Shown: positions 10,601 to 22,600 of the stretch, in pieces
Numbering within the stretch: position 1 is the first letter of the stretch
How the letters are laid out: the number at the start of each line of letters is the position of its first letter
Source: Oopsacas minuta
Lineage: Eukaryota > Porifera > Hexactinellida > Lyssacinosida > Leucopsacidae
Assembly: GCA_024704765.1 (NCBI GenBank)
Contig: JAKMXF010000066.1
Span: 1,237,883-1,301,882, forward strand
Length of the DNA stretch: 64,000 bases
Reading direction: 5' to 3'
Position numbers and translations under genes: made by a program
The notes under the pieces: generated by a model
The model's input: only the letters and a program-made list of their open reading frames with translations
Databases searched by the model: none
Told to the model about the DNA's origin: nothing

Positions 10601-13123
10601 AGCAGCGAAATGCATTAGAGTGGATTGATTTGATAACTTAGCGTCCATTGTCAAAGTTCTAAGGTAATGGAAGGCTTGTAGTGGTTCATTTGTTTGGGAT
10701 CGAAATATTTGCTCCAATAAATTTTCATGCATATCCCAGCCACCTTGATCGATGCATATTTCATGCATTTCACCTGTATTACTTATTTTTGTCTCAGAAA
10801 GTTGTTTGAAACGGAGAGGTAATCGACAAACAACGAAAACTTGGTCACTACCGCCAGATGGTACAAATGAATAACCTATGTAAAATTCCGCCTTCGAATG
10901 GTGACTTGTGTGATAGAAAGATAGAGGAAGCTTTTCATTGAAGTTGAGAGTAATTTCATCTTTAGATAATTCGTAAGCAATTGATGTGTCGTACTTTTTC
11001 ACTAATTCTTTGACTGCCGAAAAATGTCCATTTTTAATGGCGAACTGTAATGGTGTGAGTCTTTCCATGTTCATAGCTCGATAAAGATATTCTTCAATTT
11101 GGCATTCAGAGCGATTTTTGACTGATTTGAGAATTTTTCGGATACTCACTTCATCTGATGGATTAAGCGTAGCAGCATGTAAGATACTGTTTCCGTCGAT
11201 ATCTTTCAAGTGAAGACAAGGATTGGTCTTCAACAAAGCCTTTAGCGCCTTAATGTTTTTGTATTCTATACTGAGATGTAAAGCTGTCTTCATTTCACAG
11301 TCTTGATAACATATTACACGATCTCTTATCCATGAAGTATCATAATTTGTTTCTCCATATTTGATAGCTTCTATAAGTTGGCCAACAACTGTCTGTTGAT
11401 CTTCAATCACTGCGATTTGTAAGGGTGTATGACCCCTTAGATCTTTAGATCTCAAGATTGTGAAATCGTAATTTAATTGATCGTGTTGTAATATGTAACT
11501 AACCATTGGATCACTTGTTGGATCATTTCTTGGAATACTCACAGCATAATGCAGCATTGTTTGATCCTTTAGGTCCTTCGCAAGAAATTTACAGCCTTGA
11601 TTGATAAGATATTTTGTTATTTCAACATTCCCTAGAAAAACAGCGAGGTGGAGTGGTGTAGAACCTGTAGTGTTTGCAATTTCCATAATCTCTGATCGTT
11701 TTAATTCTTGAATTTTGAAAATTACCTTTTCCACAATTTGGAGATTTTCTGAAAATACTGCATAGTGCAGTGCTGTGTAACCATCGTTATCTTTTACCTC
11801 AAGACTTGGTCCATACTCCAACAGTTTTTCCATATTTTCCATATTCATATTTTCAATAACCAAATGCAATGGCGTCTTTGAATCCGAATTTTTTACATCT
11901 ATCAATTGAATGTTATTAATATCTGTAGATCGAAGATTTTCATTTTTTAGAGATTTCACTTTATCAAGTAGAATTGAGATGAATGTGGAATTATTGCTCT
12001 TATCTACGATTAAATGTAGTATTGTTTGCTTATTTCGGTCTGTGATTAGTAGTGAAGGATCGTATTCTAGTAGGTAGACGAATAGATCTTCTTGTTGGTT
12101 CATCACTACTTGGTGAAGTGCAGTATTGTGGTGGTTGTTTTGCCAATCAATGAGAGGAATTAAAGACTTTGATCTATTACAGGGTATATGTGTTAGTTTT
12201 TCATCTTTGATTTGTTTCAGCTTTTCTAAAATTACTTCCAAAAATCTCTTTCCCAATTTTTTGAAAATAATCAGTTGTATTAGCGTGTTATTTTCCTCGC
12301 CATATTGATAATTGAATCGAACATTTCCACAGCTTAATTTGTGGTCTAGCAATAGTTGAAATTGTTGAGTATCTGAAAGAAACAAACTTGATTTTAGAGA
12401 GTCATAAAGACACTTAGAAATCAGTTCATCTTGTGGTATTTCGGTTGCGTCGGAAACGCTAGGAAGCATTTGCTGTTCTACTTCAGGTAGTTTGTCTAGC
12501 AGAGCTTTTAGTACTTTTATCTTTTTGTTTTGTAGGGCAGATTCAATCATTGATGGCATTTTGTCTTTTTGCAAGAATACTTTTGTATCAGGGTAGAGTT
12601 TGAGGTAATGAACTGCAAGCTTGACACTTGCACTTTTTGCAATTAATTGATTTAATGTTGGATCTTTTTCTGGTTCAAAAAACTTAATATCAATAACCTT
12701 TTCTAAGATAACAGGGCATTTGCATTGGATTATAAATTTAGGTGCAAAGTTATTCCTAGCCTTTTCGAAGTTTGTTTTAGCCAAAATTTGGATCTTATCT
12801 GAGTCAGGGATTATTTTAGGCTCTTTAAGGGCAGGAAGTTTTGTGACTATCCAACCAGTGGTAGTAGATTTAAATCCTGCATAATAGTCTATTTGTGTAG
12901 ATGAAGTTTCTACCATTAGGATCTCGAGTTTGAGCTGGGATTCGTCGGTTTTGTGAGGTAGTACGTATGAACCGTGCTCATCTTTGTAGACTATATTAAC
13001 TTTCTCCTCATTTACAAGATACTCAATTGCTTTTTTGTTATTGTTAATGATTGAATATTGTAGTGGTGGAAGATTTTGATTATTGAGAGAAGTAAGATGT
13101 GCAGGAGCCCTGTAAAGTGCCAT
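4673..13123 (-). CDS. Ankyrin-repeat TRP-like channel, C-terminal 2816-codon ORF
   Basis: Residues 1 to about 2300 are ankyrin repeats (many T-P-L-H-L-A and T-A-L-H-L motifs) interrupted by three copies of the recurrent insert (DNA about 12980-12670, 10960-10740 and 8850-8560). S1 begins near residue 2332 (Y-R-W-W-F-M). An S4-like segment contains W-x-C-S-A-L...G-V-Y-I-E-x-L, close to TRPA1. A pore helix is followed by G-G-P-G-N near residue 2614, and S6 ends L-L-N-V-F-I-A-Q-L-S-Q-T-Y, as in TRP channels. The last 55 residues form a basic-acidic coiled coil, a usual tetramerisation device. I infer a plasma-membrane cation channel of TRPA/TRPN/TRPV-like type, with gating and ligand unknown. 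The ATG at 13123 follows an in-frame TGA by four codons, but the N-terminal peptide aligns with the middle of a repeat module. This ORF is therefore more likely the last exon of a larger gene than a complete one. Confidence 0.85.
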   Translation of the reverse strand: MALYRAPAHLTSLNNQNLPPLQYSIINNNKKAIEYLVNEEKVNIVYKDEHGSYVLPHKTDESQLKLEILMVETSSTQIDYYAGFKSTTTGWIVTKLPALKEPKIIPDSDKIQILAKTNFEKARNNFAPKFIIQCKCPVILEKVIDIKFFEPEKDPTLNQLIAKSASVKLAVHYLKLYPDTKVFLQKDKMPSMIESALQNKKIKVLKALLDKLPEVEQQMLPSVSDATEIPQDELISKCLYDSLKSSLFLSDTQQFQLLLDHKLSCGNVRFNYQYGEENNTLIQLIIFKKLGKRFLEVILEKLKQIKDEKLTHIPCNRSKSLIPLIDWQNNHHNTALHQVVMNQQEDLFVYLLEYDPSLLITDRNKQTILHLIVDKSNNSTFISILLDKVKSLKNENLRSTDINNIQLIDVKNSDSKTPLHLVIENMNMENMEKLLEYGPSLEVKDNDGYTALHYAVFSENLQIVEKVIFKIQELKRSEIMEIANTTGSTPLHLAVFLGNVEITKYLINQGCKFLAKDLKDQTMLHYAVSIPRNDPTSDPMVSYILQHDQLNYDFTILRSKDLRGHTPLQIAVIEDQQTVVGQLIEAIKYGETNYDTSWIRDRVICYQDCEMKTALHLSIEYKNIKALKALLKTNPCLHLKDIDGNSILHAATLNPSDEVSIRKILKSVKNRSECQIEEYLYRAMNMERLTPLQFAIKNGHFSAVKELVKKYDTSIAYELSKDEITLNFNEKLPLSFYHTSHHSKAEFYIGYSFVPSGGSDQVFVVCRLPLRFKQLSETKISNTGEMHEICIDQGGWDMHENLLEQIFRSQTNEPLQAFHYLRTLTMDAKLSNQSTLMHFAAQYGTCQVIDYIINQLEFDYTTTDQDGNGIFHRAIHNDIENVQFLLDVLENVGGLSEIINIENKYGLRPLDIALEKDKIDVFLKYTFMEYQAVLNYYDPTRNTLIHKIILKNSSTDSYLNTLLDKIKQREEEKPGSTFINGVPLIDCTGTGSSREIHSLASQERYTALHISIIAGNITALTILFRYKANLSLPTLLYGFSIVHLSIIYRPNEPFYLTDVLAMCIEKNPMLFNLKDTRGYSWPILESTRHGSGPLALAQVIEDTDYQLYSNASWIWQISFGSLDLHTCGYNPLHLAISYGSDKCVRHLLEDLNKPDQESRSASYGQLYVRDPEGYTALHYATFLDCKEAYTIIDLLFAAEELRKISDKSILDQRSNNGQTPLHTAISKDRYFKITKSNQNIALSILQKILCYTREFNPDSITYLDSHNRSILHHAVITKNEDIFSEVLKQLKTEDGQLNRFGLLLLSLQDFDGKTALHLTVEYDFYFAFEKLIKYALQLRDTDKQWPALKLRDADKQWTVLHSIIGNNRDKKFLDLCKDVKDSHLLDIMDNNGFTPLHLAIKRESLNFTQTLIDLGAKVSIEIGEIGCDTYTVGASVENGNLLLGKREKKDHIQINEYIVAYKFGDKYLVSTLPQLKDTEVLPEKDVEYLGMKNVKFSDEECKSIMTHCFASKCPELVQKLIDDGEINFSAKMGIMHLAAQYASMPVMKFLCEEKQPDFEYETVDTYGNTLIHCAAKNTVENLTTLEYLLKETENFEKRGEGRQKILKTRNYVNQSALQISINSGKYQFFIALIKRGADVEETNQDGNGILHVLLQNPTNKENAAFQSIKEMIEKMNNDEDIAGKLIGLLNLENSGGHTALQIAIIGSNEQVVKILIDNKASLSVMQKSSGNTIVHLATIHKKPEANMELFEKVITAVKNQDKEKKYDVILDKKNADALTPLHISVRDRQKVFMTKLLLDAGVPLEKSDRDGNTALHIATKNVDFETVKIIMSHVIKKGKEHHLADRELEYMKPLVYKNKKKEMPVCIPKDEAIINCMLQPWKHSYDEVSFGDGRKGLLIHLAVFENNQGLVKGIINAIEEIGKHEDKEFGNIVGRILSTRDTEDQTPLHIAAESGNEAIGGLLIAAGADIQLNSSRGTPFEVAMQRDHTKFAISLVEHEKGANINKYLNLLAYDTISNKYIEEKLMANSEQENERVNLKRRISSADCTIIHYAAKQSSVSRIELLLRYGIALAASDRDGKRVLHYAIQYRDNSDLMAYEVMKFFLDEATKKDEFIKPPYNKMTYVEALMHCDLDGITPVMLAARLDRIQFFKLLTTTNYEYLLDTFDTCDPNKNNVIHYLAKYKSFETAEYIIPYIHKAKIDLFTHIMNGRNVDGHSPIDLARKRGQQEMVDLFVDLCDREYFEACPDVVHRMVNNGDYHNFSKVLAKTVIKDSRNVQIDTKLMDSNEEGDYPNFRFFNFHLAPLWHKLYRSNVMKYKYHPVLKFLIEEKLIIYRWWFMSLFFLYFIFLYIPLCLALYFASSKCDSELFLYDTHRDRFRFCLESYILIVTWFFITNELLEIEAKWRYLQNLFFTSCELDYIRKRQVQYYGDRESNKFTRSIQKVVRRVFYEFPVKLDKVMYNFDRKCDFFPRAVYRHFRETYNIIDICSVFFLLLLFCLRLLLAISPIWSALHWMCSALTFTFFTFKFYKYTKMFPSLGVYIETLSNVLSADVPRFSLVIIILLISYIGSIQLVARTYCTDGVQCSFSSWFRDDSLPFSPLTTPFLSGLLFIIDGGPGNYEGSFREVPFLFSAFYLVFAFCIIVVLLNVFIAQLSQTYTTIYTNKELLDFKAELALDYETQSSILFKVISPLRRPLKRIIVERIIISLETWKSYYARYNQRINNSVGSGNDGATKDQRNSNKESKDKLTDNIRSEPDENTQHELQSEELEKVEKRLDEIYSKLDQKITKNQEIIMDKLIQLDQIPKMQQDILKKQT
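9051..9122 (-). repeat. 36-bp in-frame tandem duplication in the ankyrin-TRP ORF
   Basis: Units 9051-9086 and 9087-9122 are 36 bases each and differ at only a few positions. The encoded 12-residue unit is repeated as L-R-D-T-D-K-Q-W-P-A-L-K and L-R-D-A-D-K-Q-W-T-V-L-H. The low divergence points to a recent duplication, and the frame is kept. Confidence 0.9.
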
Positions 13124-13650
13124 GAAATCGCTAATTCAAACCAATATAATTAAAGTTAGTAGGGAAGTTTACAAGATATAGCTTCTAGTGATCGAATACA
13201 CTCCTGGAGTAATATTCTAATTACAGTCAACTCCCATTAAATCGAAGCTCAAGGGCAGCGATAATTAGTTCGCAACAGGCGGAGTTCGTTATAACCGCCG
13301 ATGAATGTTTTACATTTTAGACTTGGATTCAAGCTAGTATTTGTTCGGAGTTGACTGCATACAGGCCAAATATTCAAACACTAATTGCAAACATAAACAA
13401 GCATATCTATGTGTGAATAGGCAACATAAAGGAAAGAAAGCTGCATGAAGTACGCTGTATCATGTAGCTATTCCTTCTTGCAAAGAGGAGTAAATTACTT
13501 AATAAAATAAGACTAAAATAATCATATTAAAATACAAATAATACAAAAGAATGTAGAAAATAGTCATAAATGTAGGAAAAAAGGTACCAATAAATGTTTT
13601 GCAATTTATCATAACATACCTATCTCATGAAGATCAAGTCTTGCCACAAG
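13124..13650 (-). other. Gap between the two giant ankyrin ORFs, probable intron
   Basis: 527 bases without coding potential. On the minus strand a strong donor-like GTATGT lies at 13619-13614 and acceptor-like sites precede or overlap the 2816-codon ORF start (GAATTAG, and CTTTACAG at codons 3-5). The donor lies beyond the TGA of the upstream ORF, so a simple splice using it would include that stop. The repeat module nonetheless continues from the end of one ORF to the beginning of the other. A small transposon-like element occupies 13224-13357. Confidence 0.5.
13224..13357. mobile_element. MITE with CAGTCAACTCC termini (pogo/Tigger-like)
   Basis: The left end reads CAGTCAACTCCC after a TA and the right end is its inverted partner GGAGTTGACTG. 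An internal AAGCTCAAGGG...GCGATAATTA is shared with related elements at 31490-31572 and 51320-51483. There is no coding capacity in 134 bases. CAGT starts at TA sites are typical of pogo/Tigger (Tc1-mariner superfamily) derivatives. Confidence 0.65.
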
Positions 13651-16600
13651 TCATTGGAAACAATTATATAGTGAATCTGGATATCTCCTCTTCAACTCCT
13701 CAACTAGTTTTATCAGACAGGTGATGTCGTCAGGGTTTTTAACAGCCTCATGGGTCAGTATATTACCTTCTTCATCTGGGATATCTAGACATGAACCTGT
13801 TTTTAGAAGTTCTGTAAATGCATAAACATTCAGATGTTGTATAGCATCGTGCATAGCAGTTCTTTTATGCTTATCTTGAATACAAATTAAGTGTTTTGCA
13901 CTGCAAGGGGTGTTCTCTTCGTGCTTTCCATCTAATTTTTCACAAGCATTCAGTACGCTATCGAGGATCGGTTGATGAATTGTGGATACCTCTGTACATT
14001 TTTGAGCACCTGGGGATGATGGGATTATTGCAAGATGAAGGGGTGTTCGCTCATTATCATCTCGGATATACATTGCTCCTATATCAACACCTAAAAGAAT
14101 GTTTACTACGTCAGAATATTTCCGTTCTATAGCTAGATGTAATGGCGTGTAGCCGTTATGATTTTTCAGACGTGTAATAATTCTGTCAGAACCTGAAGAA
14201 GGTTCAGGCTCATTTTTCAAAATTGTTTCAATAAGGACCATTCGTTTTACTGAATCTAGAAATTCAACTGCTATATGTAGTATTGTTGATTTATCGTCTT
14301 TATGTGGATAGAATGGAGATTTTGATTGAAGAAGAAAATTGGTTACTTCGATATTACCATTTTGTATGGCTAGATGCAGAGCTGTGTCGCCATTCAAGTT
14401 TCTTATTGACAGAAAGGTTTGCTGATTGGGGGCATTTTCATGAAGAATTTGTACATAAAGTAAATCTTCTGTTTTAACAGCATAATGTAGCGAGGTTTCA
14501 CCATTATTGTCTTGGACATAAAGATCTGGTTTGTGTTTCAAGAGAACATTCAAATTATCCCATTGTTTAGCATATATACAAGAATGTAACATAGTTTGTC
14601 CTAAAGAATTTTTCAAATCTAGTACACTAGAATATTTACTCGTCAATTTGATAGATTGAGAGATCCATTCTAAAACGCGATTAATAAATTCACAGGATTT
14701 ATCTTGGACAATCATAAGGTGTATTAATGTATTGTCTCTTTCACCATATGTGTAGTCCAGCTTTGGAAAATGTTTGAGGAGAGAAATTAGTGCATCTGGA
14801 GTTTGATTCAAAATACTCTTTTCAAACGACCTTCGAAAACAAAAACATATCTGAATATTTTCGAAATATTTCTCACTTCCTTCACATTTGGGAATGAGCT
14901 CTTCATGAAATTCGGGGAGGCTCTCGAGTAGGAATTCCAATGCGTCATTGTCAGTGTTTGGAATAGCATATTCAATGATTGAATCCATTTCGTCCAATCT
15001 AGTGAACAGGTTAGACTTCATTTTGGAAAGAAGGCATCGCAGTGATTGTTTAGTGCCGTATTGCGAAACAATTGCCACAGCTCTTCTTCCTTCTAAACTT
15101 GTATCAAATGACAATATACTGTTTCTTAATGCTGCATTTAAAGGCTCAAAAGACTTTGATTTACTGACTGCTTGTAAATAAACTGAATTAAATCTATTAA
15201 TCTTAGCAATATTTGGGCCATTAATTTTCAATATTGTTTTGTCGATGTTTGGCAAAGGAGATATCACCCAACACAATTTCTTTTCAGCAAAGAATTCATA
15301 GCCTACCCAATAGATGTATCCATCTTCTTTGTACTCTACAAAGGAAAGTGAAAGACTATCTAATCCATCAGCTAATGTTATATCACCGCAGAAATTACAA
15401 AACGCGAGGTGAACATGATTCTTCAATAGGGTTTCAATACATTCTATCTTCTTTTGTTTGATTGCAAATTGTAATGGAGGTAATTCTTTCGAATTTCGCA
15501 TATATACGAAATAAGCGTAGTCAGTACTAAAACGATGTGAATATTCAGTTAGTAGTATCTCCAAGCAATCTTGATCACCTAGACTAATTGCTGTGTGCAG
15601 TAAAGTGTTTCCTTCTAAATCAATTGTATCTAGACAGGGCTTTGAGAGTAAAAGTTGTTTAAGTGCATGAATATTGTGTGTATTTATGCTTACATGTAGA
15701 GGTGTTTGGTGTTTATTATCTCTGTAGCAGACTAACCTGTAATCTAACCAACTTGTTTCTTGATTTTCTCTGTCTAAAATTGCCTTTAGGATAATATTAA
15801 ATATTTCAACATGATTTGACTTTACAGCATTATGTAATGGTGAAGATCCTGTATTATCACAAATCCTCAATGTTTCAACAAAGCCAATTAATTTTGCAAC
15901 AGCATCCTGATACCGCAAGACAATGGCATTGATTAGTGGTGTATATCCAAGATCATCTTGATAAGTAGTAAGACTCACTTCCTTACAGTGAAATGTATTT
16001 TCATACTCTAATATGAGATCTATCATCTCTCTACGTTCCTTCTCATCTTTCAGCTCAACAGCATGATGTAATATACAGTATTCGTAAGAAGATCTCGTGT
16101 TATAGGATGCATCAGATTTTAGCAGATATCTTGTTACGTTACAATTGCCATTCACTACTGAAGTATGGAGTGGAGTTTGTGAATTTGAATTAATTAAATC
16201 TAAGAGAATTTTGAGTTTAGATTTCTCAACCGCGTTTAGAATACATTCAACATATTCAGTGTTTTTTTGCTTGGCTGCAGTGTGTAGACTTGTATTACGG
16301 TCATTGTCTTGAAAGAAGATATCAGGATTATATTTCAACAGTGTTTTTACATTGGCAATTGGTCCTCTTGTAATGCTGAGTTGTAATGCTGTCTCTCCTT
16401 TAGCATTCCTTAAGTCAATATAAGGACATTCAAGATTAATGATGTGATTGTTGATGCTGATAAATAGAGTATGAATAAATTCAGGAGAAACACATTTCAT
16501 AATCATTAGATGGAGTAATGTATTATCCTCACTATATAACAGTTCGAAAGGCAGCTGGTAGTCAAGTAGTACGAATAATGCGTCTGTATTTTTGTTGGCT

Positions 16601-19600
16601 AAACTCAGGTAAAATGAGCTTTGAATACACTGTAACTCAATTTTTGATAATAATTCTGTTTTGGGATTAGGATAATATTTTGAAATAGAATATATTACAA
16701 ATTTTAAACTTTCCAAATTCGGATTTGAAACAGCTGATTCTAACATTGAGAGATGATTGTCCTTTCCTTGAATAAGAGTTGAATAGTCCTTTTTGAGGAT
16801 TAATTCGATTGATTTTGGTGCAGCATGTTTAGCAACAATTTCAGAAATATCTGAATTATCGAAAAGCTTTTTATCCAAAGTAAGCTTATGTTTGTGAAAC
16901 ATAGCATCAAGTGGTTCAGAACATGGACATGATGCTATTGTGGAAAGAGATTCTTTATCCAACTTTTCAAGTTTTGTTACTTTAATTGCCTTAAGTTCGT
17001 GAATAATAGTTTTCTCTAGATTGGGTAACTCAGATAAAACCATAAAAGTTGATTTCTCATCTTTGACCTCAAATCCTGTCCAGAATTTAAAATTATCGTA
17101 CTTATACTTGAAAACATCAAGTGATAGAGTTCCTTTCAGGTGACAGAGTGTAAAACCTTCCTGTTCACTTTTCAATGCCAATTTAACTTTAGCATTGATT
17201 AGAGATTGTATAGCTGTTATGTTACACTGTGTAATCGCATAATGTAATGGAGGTAGACCATCTTTATTCTCTTGAGTGTACATTACATAATGTTCGGAGC
17301 TATTTTGAAGTTTAAGAATAAGTGTGTTCAGGTAAGTAGGGTTAGAACGTGTTCTCACGGAATAATGTAAGATATTATTACCAGATTTATCTAGAATATC
17401 TAGTAGACATTGCTCAGCTAACAATCTTTCAAAAGCCTTACTGTGATCGTGTTCGATACTAAGATGTAATGCTGTTTTTCCATTAACATCTTGTAAATTG
17501 ATAATATGATTTTTGTGCGACACTTCAACGCCATTTGATTGTTGAAATTGCATTGTGGCATTGATAATAACCTCGAATACATTTTCGTGGATAACCGCTA
17601 GATGAAGAGGAGTTTGTGTGTTGCAGTCTGTTGTAGAAAGAACAGAAGGGAAGTCTAACAATCGAGTGACCACATCTAAATCCGATTTGGTTACAGCAAG
17701 GTGTAGGGGAGTTTGGCAAAGCTCATTGCGAATGGAATAGAGGTTACATTTTTTTGGGTGGTTTTTGGCTTCAAAATCTAAAATTATATCAATGATCCCT
17801 CTATTCTTAGAATCAACAGCATGGTGAAGTACAGTGTTTTGATCACAATCTTGAGAATAAATGTCAGGCTTTGATTTTAAGAGTAGTTTAGTGACATTCT
17901 GTCCTTTCCTAACGGCTAAATGAAGAGGAGTACGCATTTTCTCGTTTTTCGCGTTAATTATTTCTAAATTACTTTTACTATAGGTAATTATTTCTTCTAT
18001 AATCTCAAAATCATCCGTTTCGATGGCTAAATGCAATGGTGTGTTTCCTTCAGGACCATGAATTAGCAGTGAAGGTTGGAAAGTCAACAGTATTGAAAGT
18101 AACTCTTTGTTTTTCAACTTCACAGCTAGGTGTAAAGCTGTCATGCAATGAATATTTTGTACATCAATAAATCGAGGATTTTCTCCTACTTGACACATTT
18201 TCCAAGGTGTCAGTAGAGAATCAATAAAAGAAGTGTCTTTAGCTTTGGAAATTATCAAATGCAGGAGTGTGTTTCCATCGCGATAAGTTTGTCTAAAGTT
18301 TGCGCCGAAATTGAGTAGCTGTATAAAAGCATTCGCTGTACTATTTTTCAGACTTTGTTCGAGTGCCCCTTTCAAACATATCTCAATATTCGGAGTCCAT
18401 TCTGGAATTTTGGGGAGTTTTTGTAAGAGAAAATGTAGGACAGAAATATCTTGATTTTCTACTGAGAATTCTATCAATGAACTTTGGTTTTCGATTCTTT
18501 CATAAACTTCATATCTTAGACGTTCTACAAAATATTCAGCAACTTCCTTAGATGAATTCTTCAAGACATTTTGAATATGTTTAGTATTTTTTGGATTTTT
18601 ATCAATTAATCCTAATTCCTCGGCCGCCTTGAATGGATCTGAAGAATGGCACTTGAAGATGGCATTAATCAAGTCTTGGTTACTAATTCGTTCTACATTT
18701 TCTATCTTTTGTTCTCCAATGTATTCAGTGAACTCGAGGTCGGGCAAACGAGCAACGATCCAATTAGTTTTGCGAACAATTTCAATAGGATAGCCAATCC
18801 AAAATACAGGAATCTCATTAGAAGTTACTTTCTTCGAATGGAAAAGACGTAACTTGAGTTTACTGTTTCTACAAGAGAGTATACTTTGATTTTGTTCATC
18901 ACGAAACAATAATCCAGCAGATGCTTCAACCAGTTTTATAGCAGCTTGATTATTCTGCAATTCTATCGCAAGTTGAAGAGGCGGATAGCCTTCTTGGTTT
19001 AATGCATAAAAGTAGGATTTGTCTTCTTCATGACATTCTTGAAGTTTTGAAATAATAATATTCAACTCTTCACAATTACTACCAGATATCCTGACAGCAG
19101 TGTGTAGTAATGTATCTTTGAAATTATCAACAATATCCAGGCACGCTTTGTATTCTAGCAACTTCTCTATAGCATAAGTAAATTGAGTTTCAATACTCAA
19201 ATGGAGAGGTGTTTTCCCGTTTATATCTTGATAACATAACAAGTGTTTGTCGAAATTTATGGGTTGAGTTAAACTTTTCAATTGATTGGTGATACTATTT
19301 AGGATGAAATCGAAAATTTGGATATTATGTGACAAGACTGCAAGATGTAGAGCAATTTCCGATTTGTTATTACAAATTGCTAATACTGTAGGATCTGCAG
19401 GAACGAGAGTTTTCACAGAACCGAATTGTTTTCTTTGGACAGCAATATGTGTGGGCGTGCACCCAGAGTTATCTTGCTGTGTAGTTATATGATGATTTTC
19501 CAATTTAAATACTTCCTTCTCATGATTCAGGATCATAATAATCATACTTTCTCTTTTTGCAAGTGTAATAATATCTACAAGTACTCTATGTAGTATTGTT

Positions 19601-22600
19601 GAACCATCCATATCTCTAGCATAGAAATTAGCTTTATTCTGGAGTAGAATCTCAATTATTTTTGAATTTGTATTTTCAAACGCTACAAAAAGTGGAGTCA
19701 ACCCAAACTTGTTTTTAGCCTCAATACACATGGATGGATTTTCAGTACTATTTATAGCTGTTATTAGGATGTTGAGAATCGATTCAGTTCTGCTTTCCAT
19801 TGGGTAATTCACAGCTAGATGGAGAGCTGTGTCTTGATTAAGATCACAGGATTTGAGATTTACATCATATTTTAGCAATAGCTCCAATATATCTTCTCTA
19901 TTTTTCAAAACTGAATCGTGTAATGCAGTTTGCTGATTTGCATTAGGATAATCTATCAATTTATATTTCATATTTTTATATGAAAGAGTCATTCCTTGTG
20001 CAACATTCAAAATCGATTCTGCATACTCGACACCCTTGTCTTCACAAATAATATAATGCAGTAGAGTCCCACTTTGTGATCCATAATGAAATGATAGAGT
20101 AATTGATGGATGATATTTCAAGAGTTCAATTAGAGCGTTGGTATTCCTTTCATCCAAACTTTTAATAAAAGACTTTTTTAGACAAGAGAAAATATCATCT
20201 TTGTTCAAACCTGTTTCTGTACTTAAGTCATTGGGTAATGCTTGGATTGCTACGATTAGAGTTTCAATATTGCTGTTCGCAACAGCTGATTCTATAATTG
20301 AAGGACACTCGACATTTTTGTAATAAACAAATCTCCCCTTAAATTGAGTGAGGAAATATCTCATCACCTGAGGTGTAGCATTCTCACCTACAACTGATGG
20401 TAAAGCTTTCGCTTGAACATTTTGATTCGCAATCAGGAATTTTTTCCTAAAAGCTGCTGCTAGTGGTTCGTATGAACGACATTTTAATATAGCAGTTAGT
20501 ATACCTATATCTTCAAATTGGATCTTTTTATCGAGTTTTGTCAATTTATGTTGAGGATCTGTCAGAATGGTCCTATTGAGTTCTGGTAAGTCAGTCACAA
20601 CCCAACATTGATTGGGGCCATTTAGTACTGGATAACCGATGTAATAAGTAGAGTTTGTGTCAAACAAAAATTCAAGTTCTAATCCTTCTAAGTTTTCACA
20701 TAATGTGATATCTCCAGAACTATTTTCGAAAGATAAGCTTGCGTTTTTCTCAAGTAACAATTCGATTGCAGGGAGAATTCCATGTAATATTGCAAGATGC
20801 AAGGGAGGTAAACCCTGTGAATTTATAGTACTAACGAGTCGCCCTAAAGTTTCATCATCTGTATTGATGTGTCGGATTATAGTTCTAAGAGCTTGATCAT
20901 CAGCCTTCTTTACTGCTTTGTGAAAGATTGAATTTCCGCCTTCATCACAAATTAAAAGGCAAGGATTTACTGAGAGGATCTTTTCTAAGGCAAAAATGTT
21001 ATTAAATGCAATAGATAGATGTAATGCAGTTCTACCTTGGATATCTTGTTGGCAAATTACTGCATGCTGATGTGTGCCATAGGCTCGAGGTTTAAGGTTG
21101 AGAATTTCGAAAACTTTAACAAAAATGCTCTCATTAGGAATGGAAAGTTTAGGGCTACCAATTTCTGGAGCTATTGCTACATGTAACAGTGTATGCATGT
21201 TTTTATCGTATAATTCAACCACAGAGGAGTCTGCTTTTATAAGAAGAGCAACTTCTGATTCGTATTGATGTTCTACCGCATTATGTAGAGCAGTACATCC
21301 ATCTCTATCTTGTTTTCTTAACAAGTTCTTCGATCGATCATCTTTCTTGTTAGGAAATTCTTCTAAAAGGAAGGTTAGTGTTTCCAGTCGATTCTCTTTA
21401 TTTTCAACAAGCATTGCATGATGAAACATTGTTCGCTCATCTTTATCAATTGAGAATAGAGATGCTCCTTTCTCTAATAAGTTTTTACAAATATCTTTGC
21501 TACCTACACTTGTAGCCAAATGAAGTGGTGTACAACCGTGGATATTCTCGGACTCGAAATAATATGGATATTCATCTGTCGATATTTTCTGGAATATTTC
21601 CTGAGCTATCAACAAATCTCCTGTACTTGCAGCTAGATGGACAATTGTATTATCATTCAAGTCTTTCAACATTATTTTTTGGCAATGTTTGAGAATTATT
21701 CGTAACAAATCGTGTCTTTTCTTTTGTATACAGAGATGAAGTGCAGTTTTACCTTTGTTATTTTGGTGGTCAATCATTGATTTGCCATCTATAAATGTGC
21801 TTTGACGGAATTCACCTTCTTCTCTTGTCAAAATTTCCTCAAGGATACAGGTGAAGAATTCAATATTTTTGTCTTTCTCAGCTATAATATGTAAGATAGT
21901 TCGATCCTTTTCATCTCCATATAAATAGTTAAGTTTTGCCCTTCGAGCTAACAAAGTCTTTAGATTTGTTGTTGAGTCATTAGAAATGCTGAGTTCTACG
22001 ACGGTCTTGAGTATTGAATGAATTTCTTGTTCATCAAGTTTATCAAGTAGTGGAAACTTATTCAAGGTGTTCTCGATTATTTTCGTGTTGTCATTAATTA
22101 TTACGGCTTTTTCGAGCGTTTTGAGACTCTTAGAGCATTTCATCTTATCTGGATAATTTTGAAAGAGATAGTTTGTCACAAGCATGCTCGAATTATCAGC
22201 AACCTTCCAATATAGATCCCAGGTTTTGTCCTTCGAAAAGTCAAGGAATTTGCTCGCTATCAAAGCCTCCAAAGGTTCAGTACAACTACATTTGATTATG
22301 AACTGTATTGCATGCTCTGGCAATTCCGTCACTAATTTAAGCTTAGCTGAATCCTGGAATACTTTTGTACTCAATTCAGGTAACAGAGAAGCAATAACAA
22401 TACTATTTTTAGTATCTCTAGTATAACAGATATAGTACTGATATTCCTTAAAATAGCCAGGTCGTATACACATAAATCTCAATTTGAGACCATCTATACC
22501 GTGGCATAATGTTATGGTCCCATTTGGTGATGTAAGAGATAGCTGAGCCCCTTCATTACAAAGAATTTCTGCTGATTCATAATTATTGCATGCTATGGCA

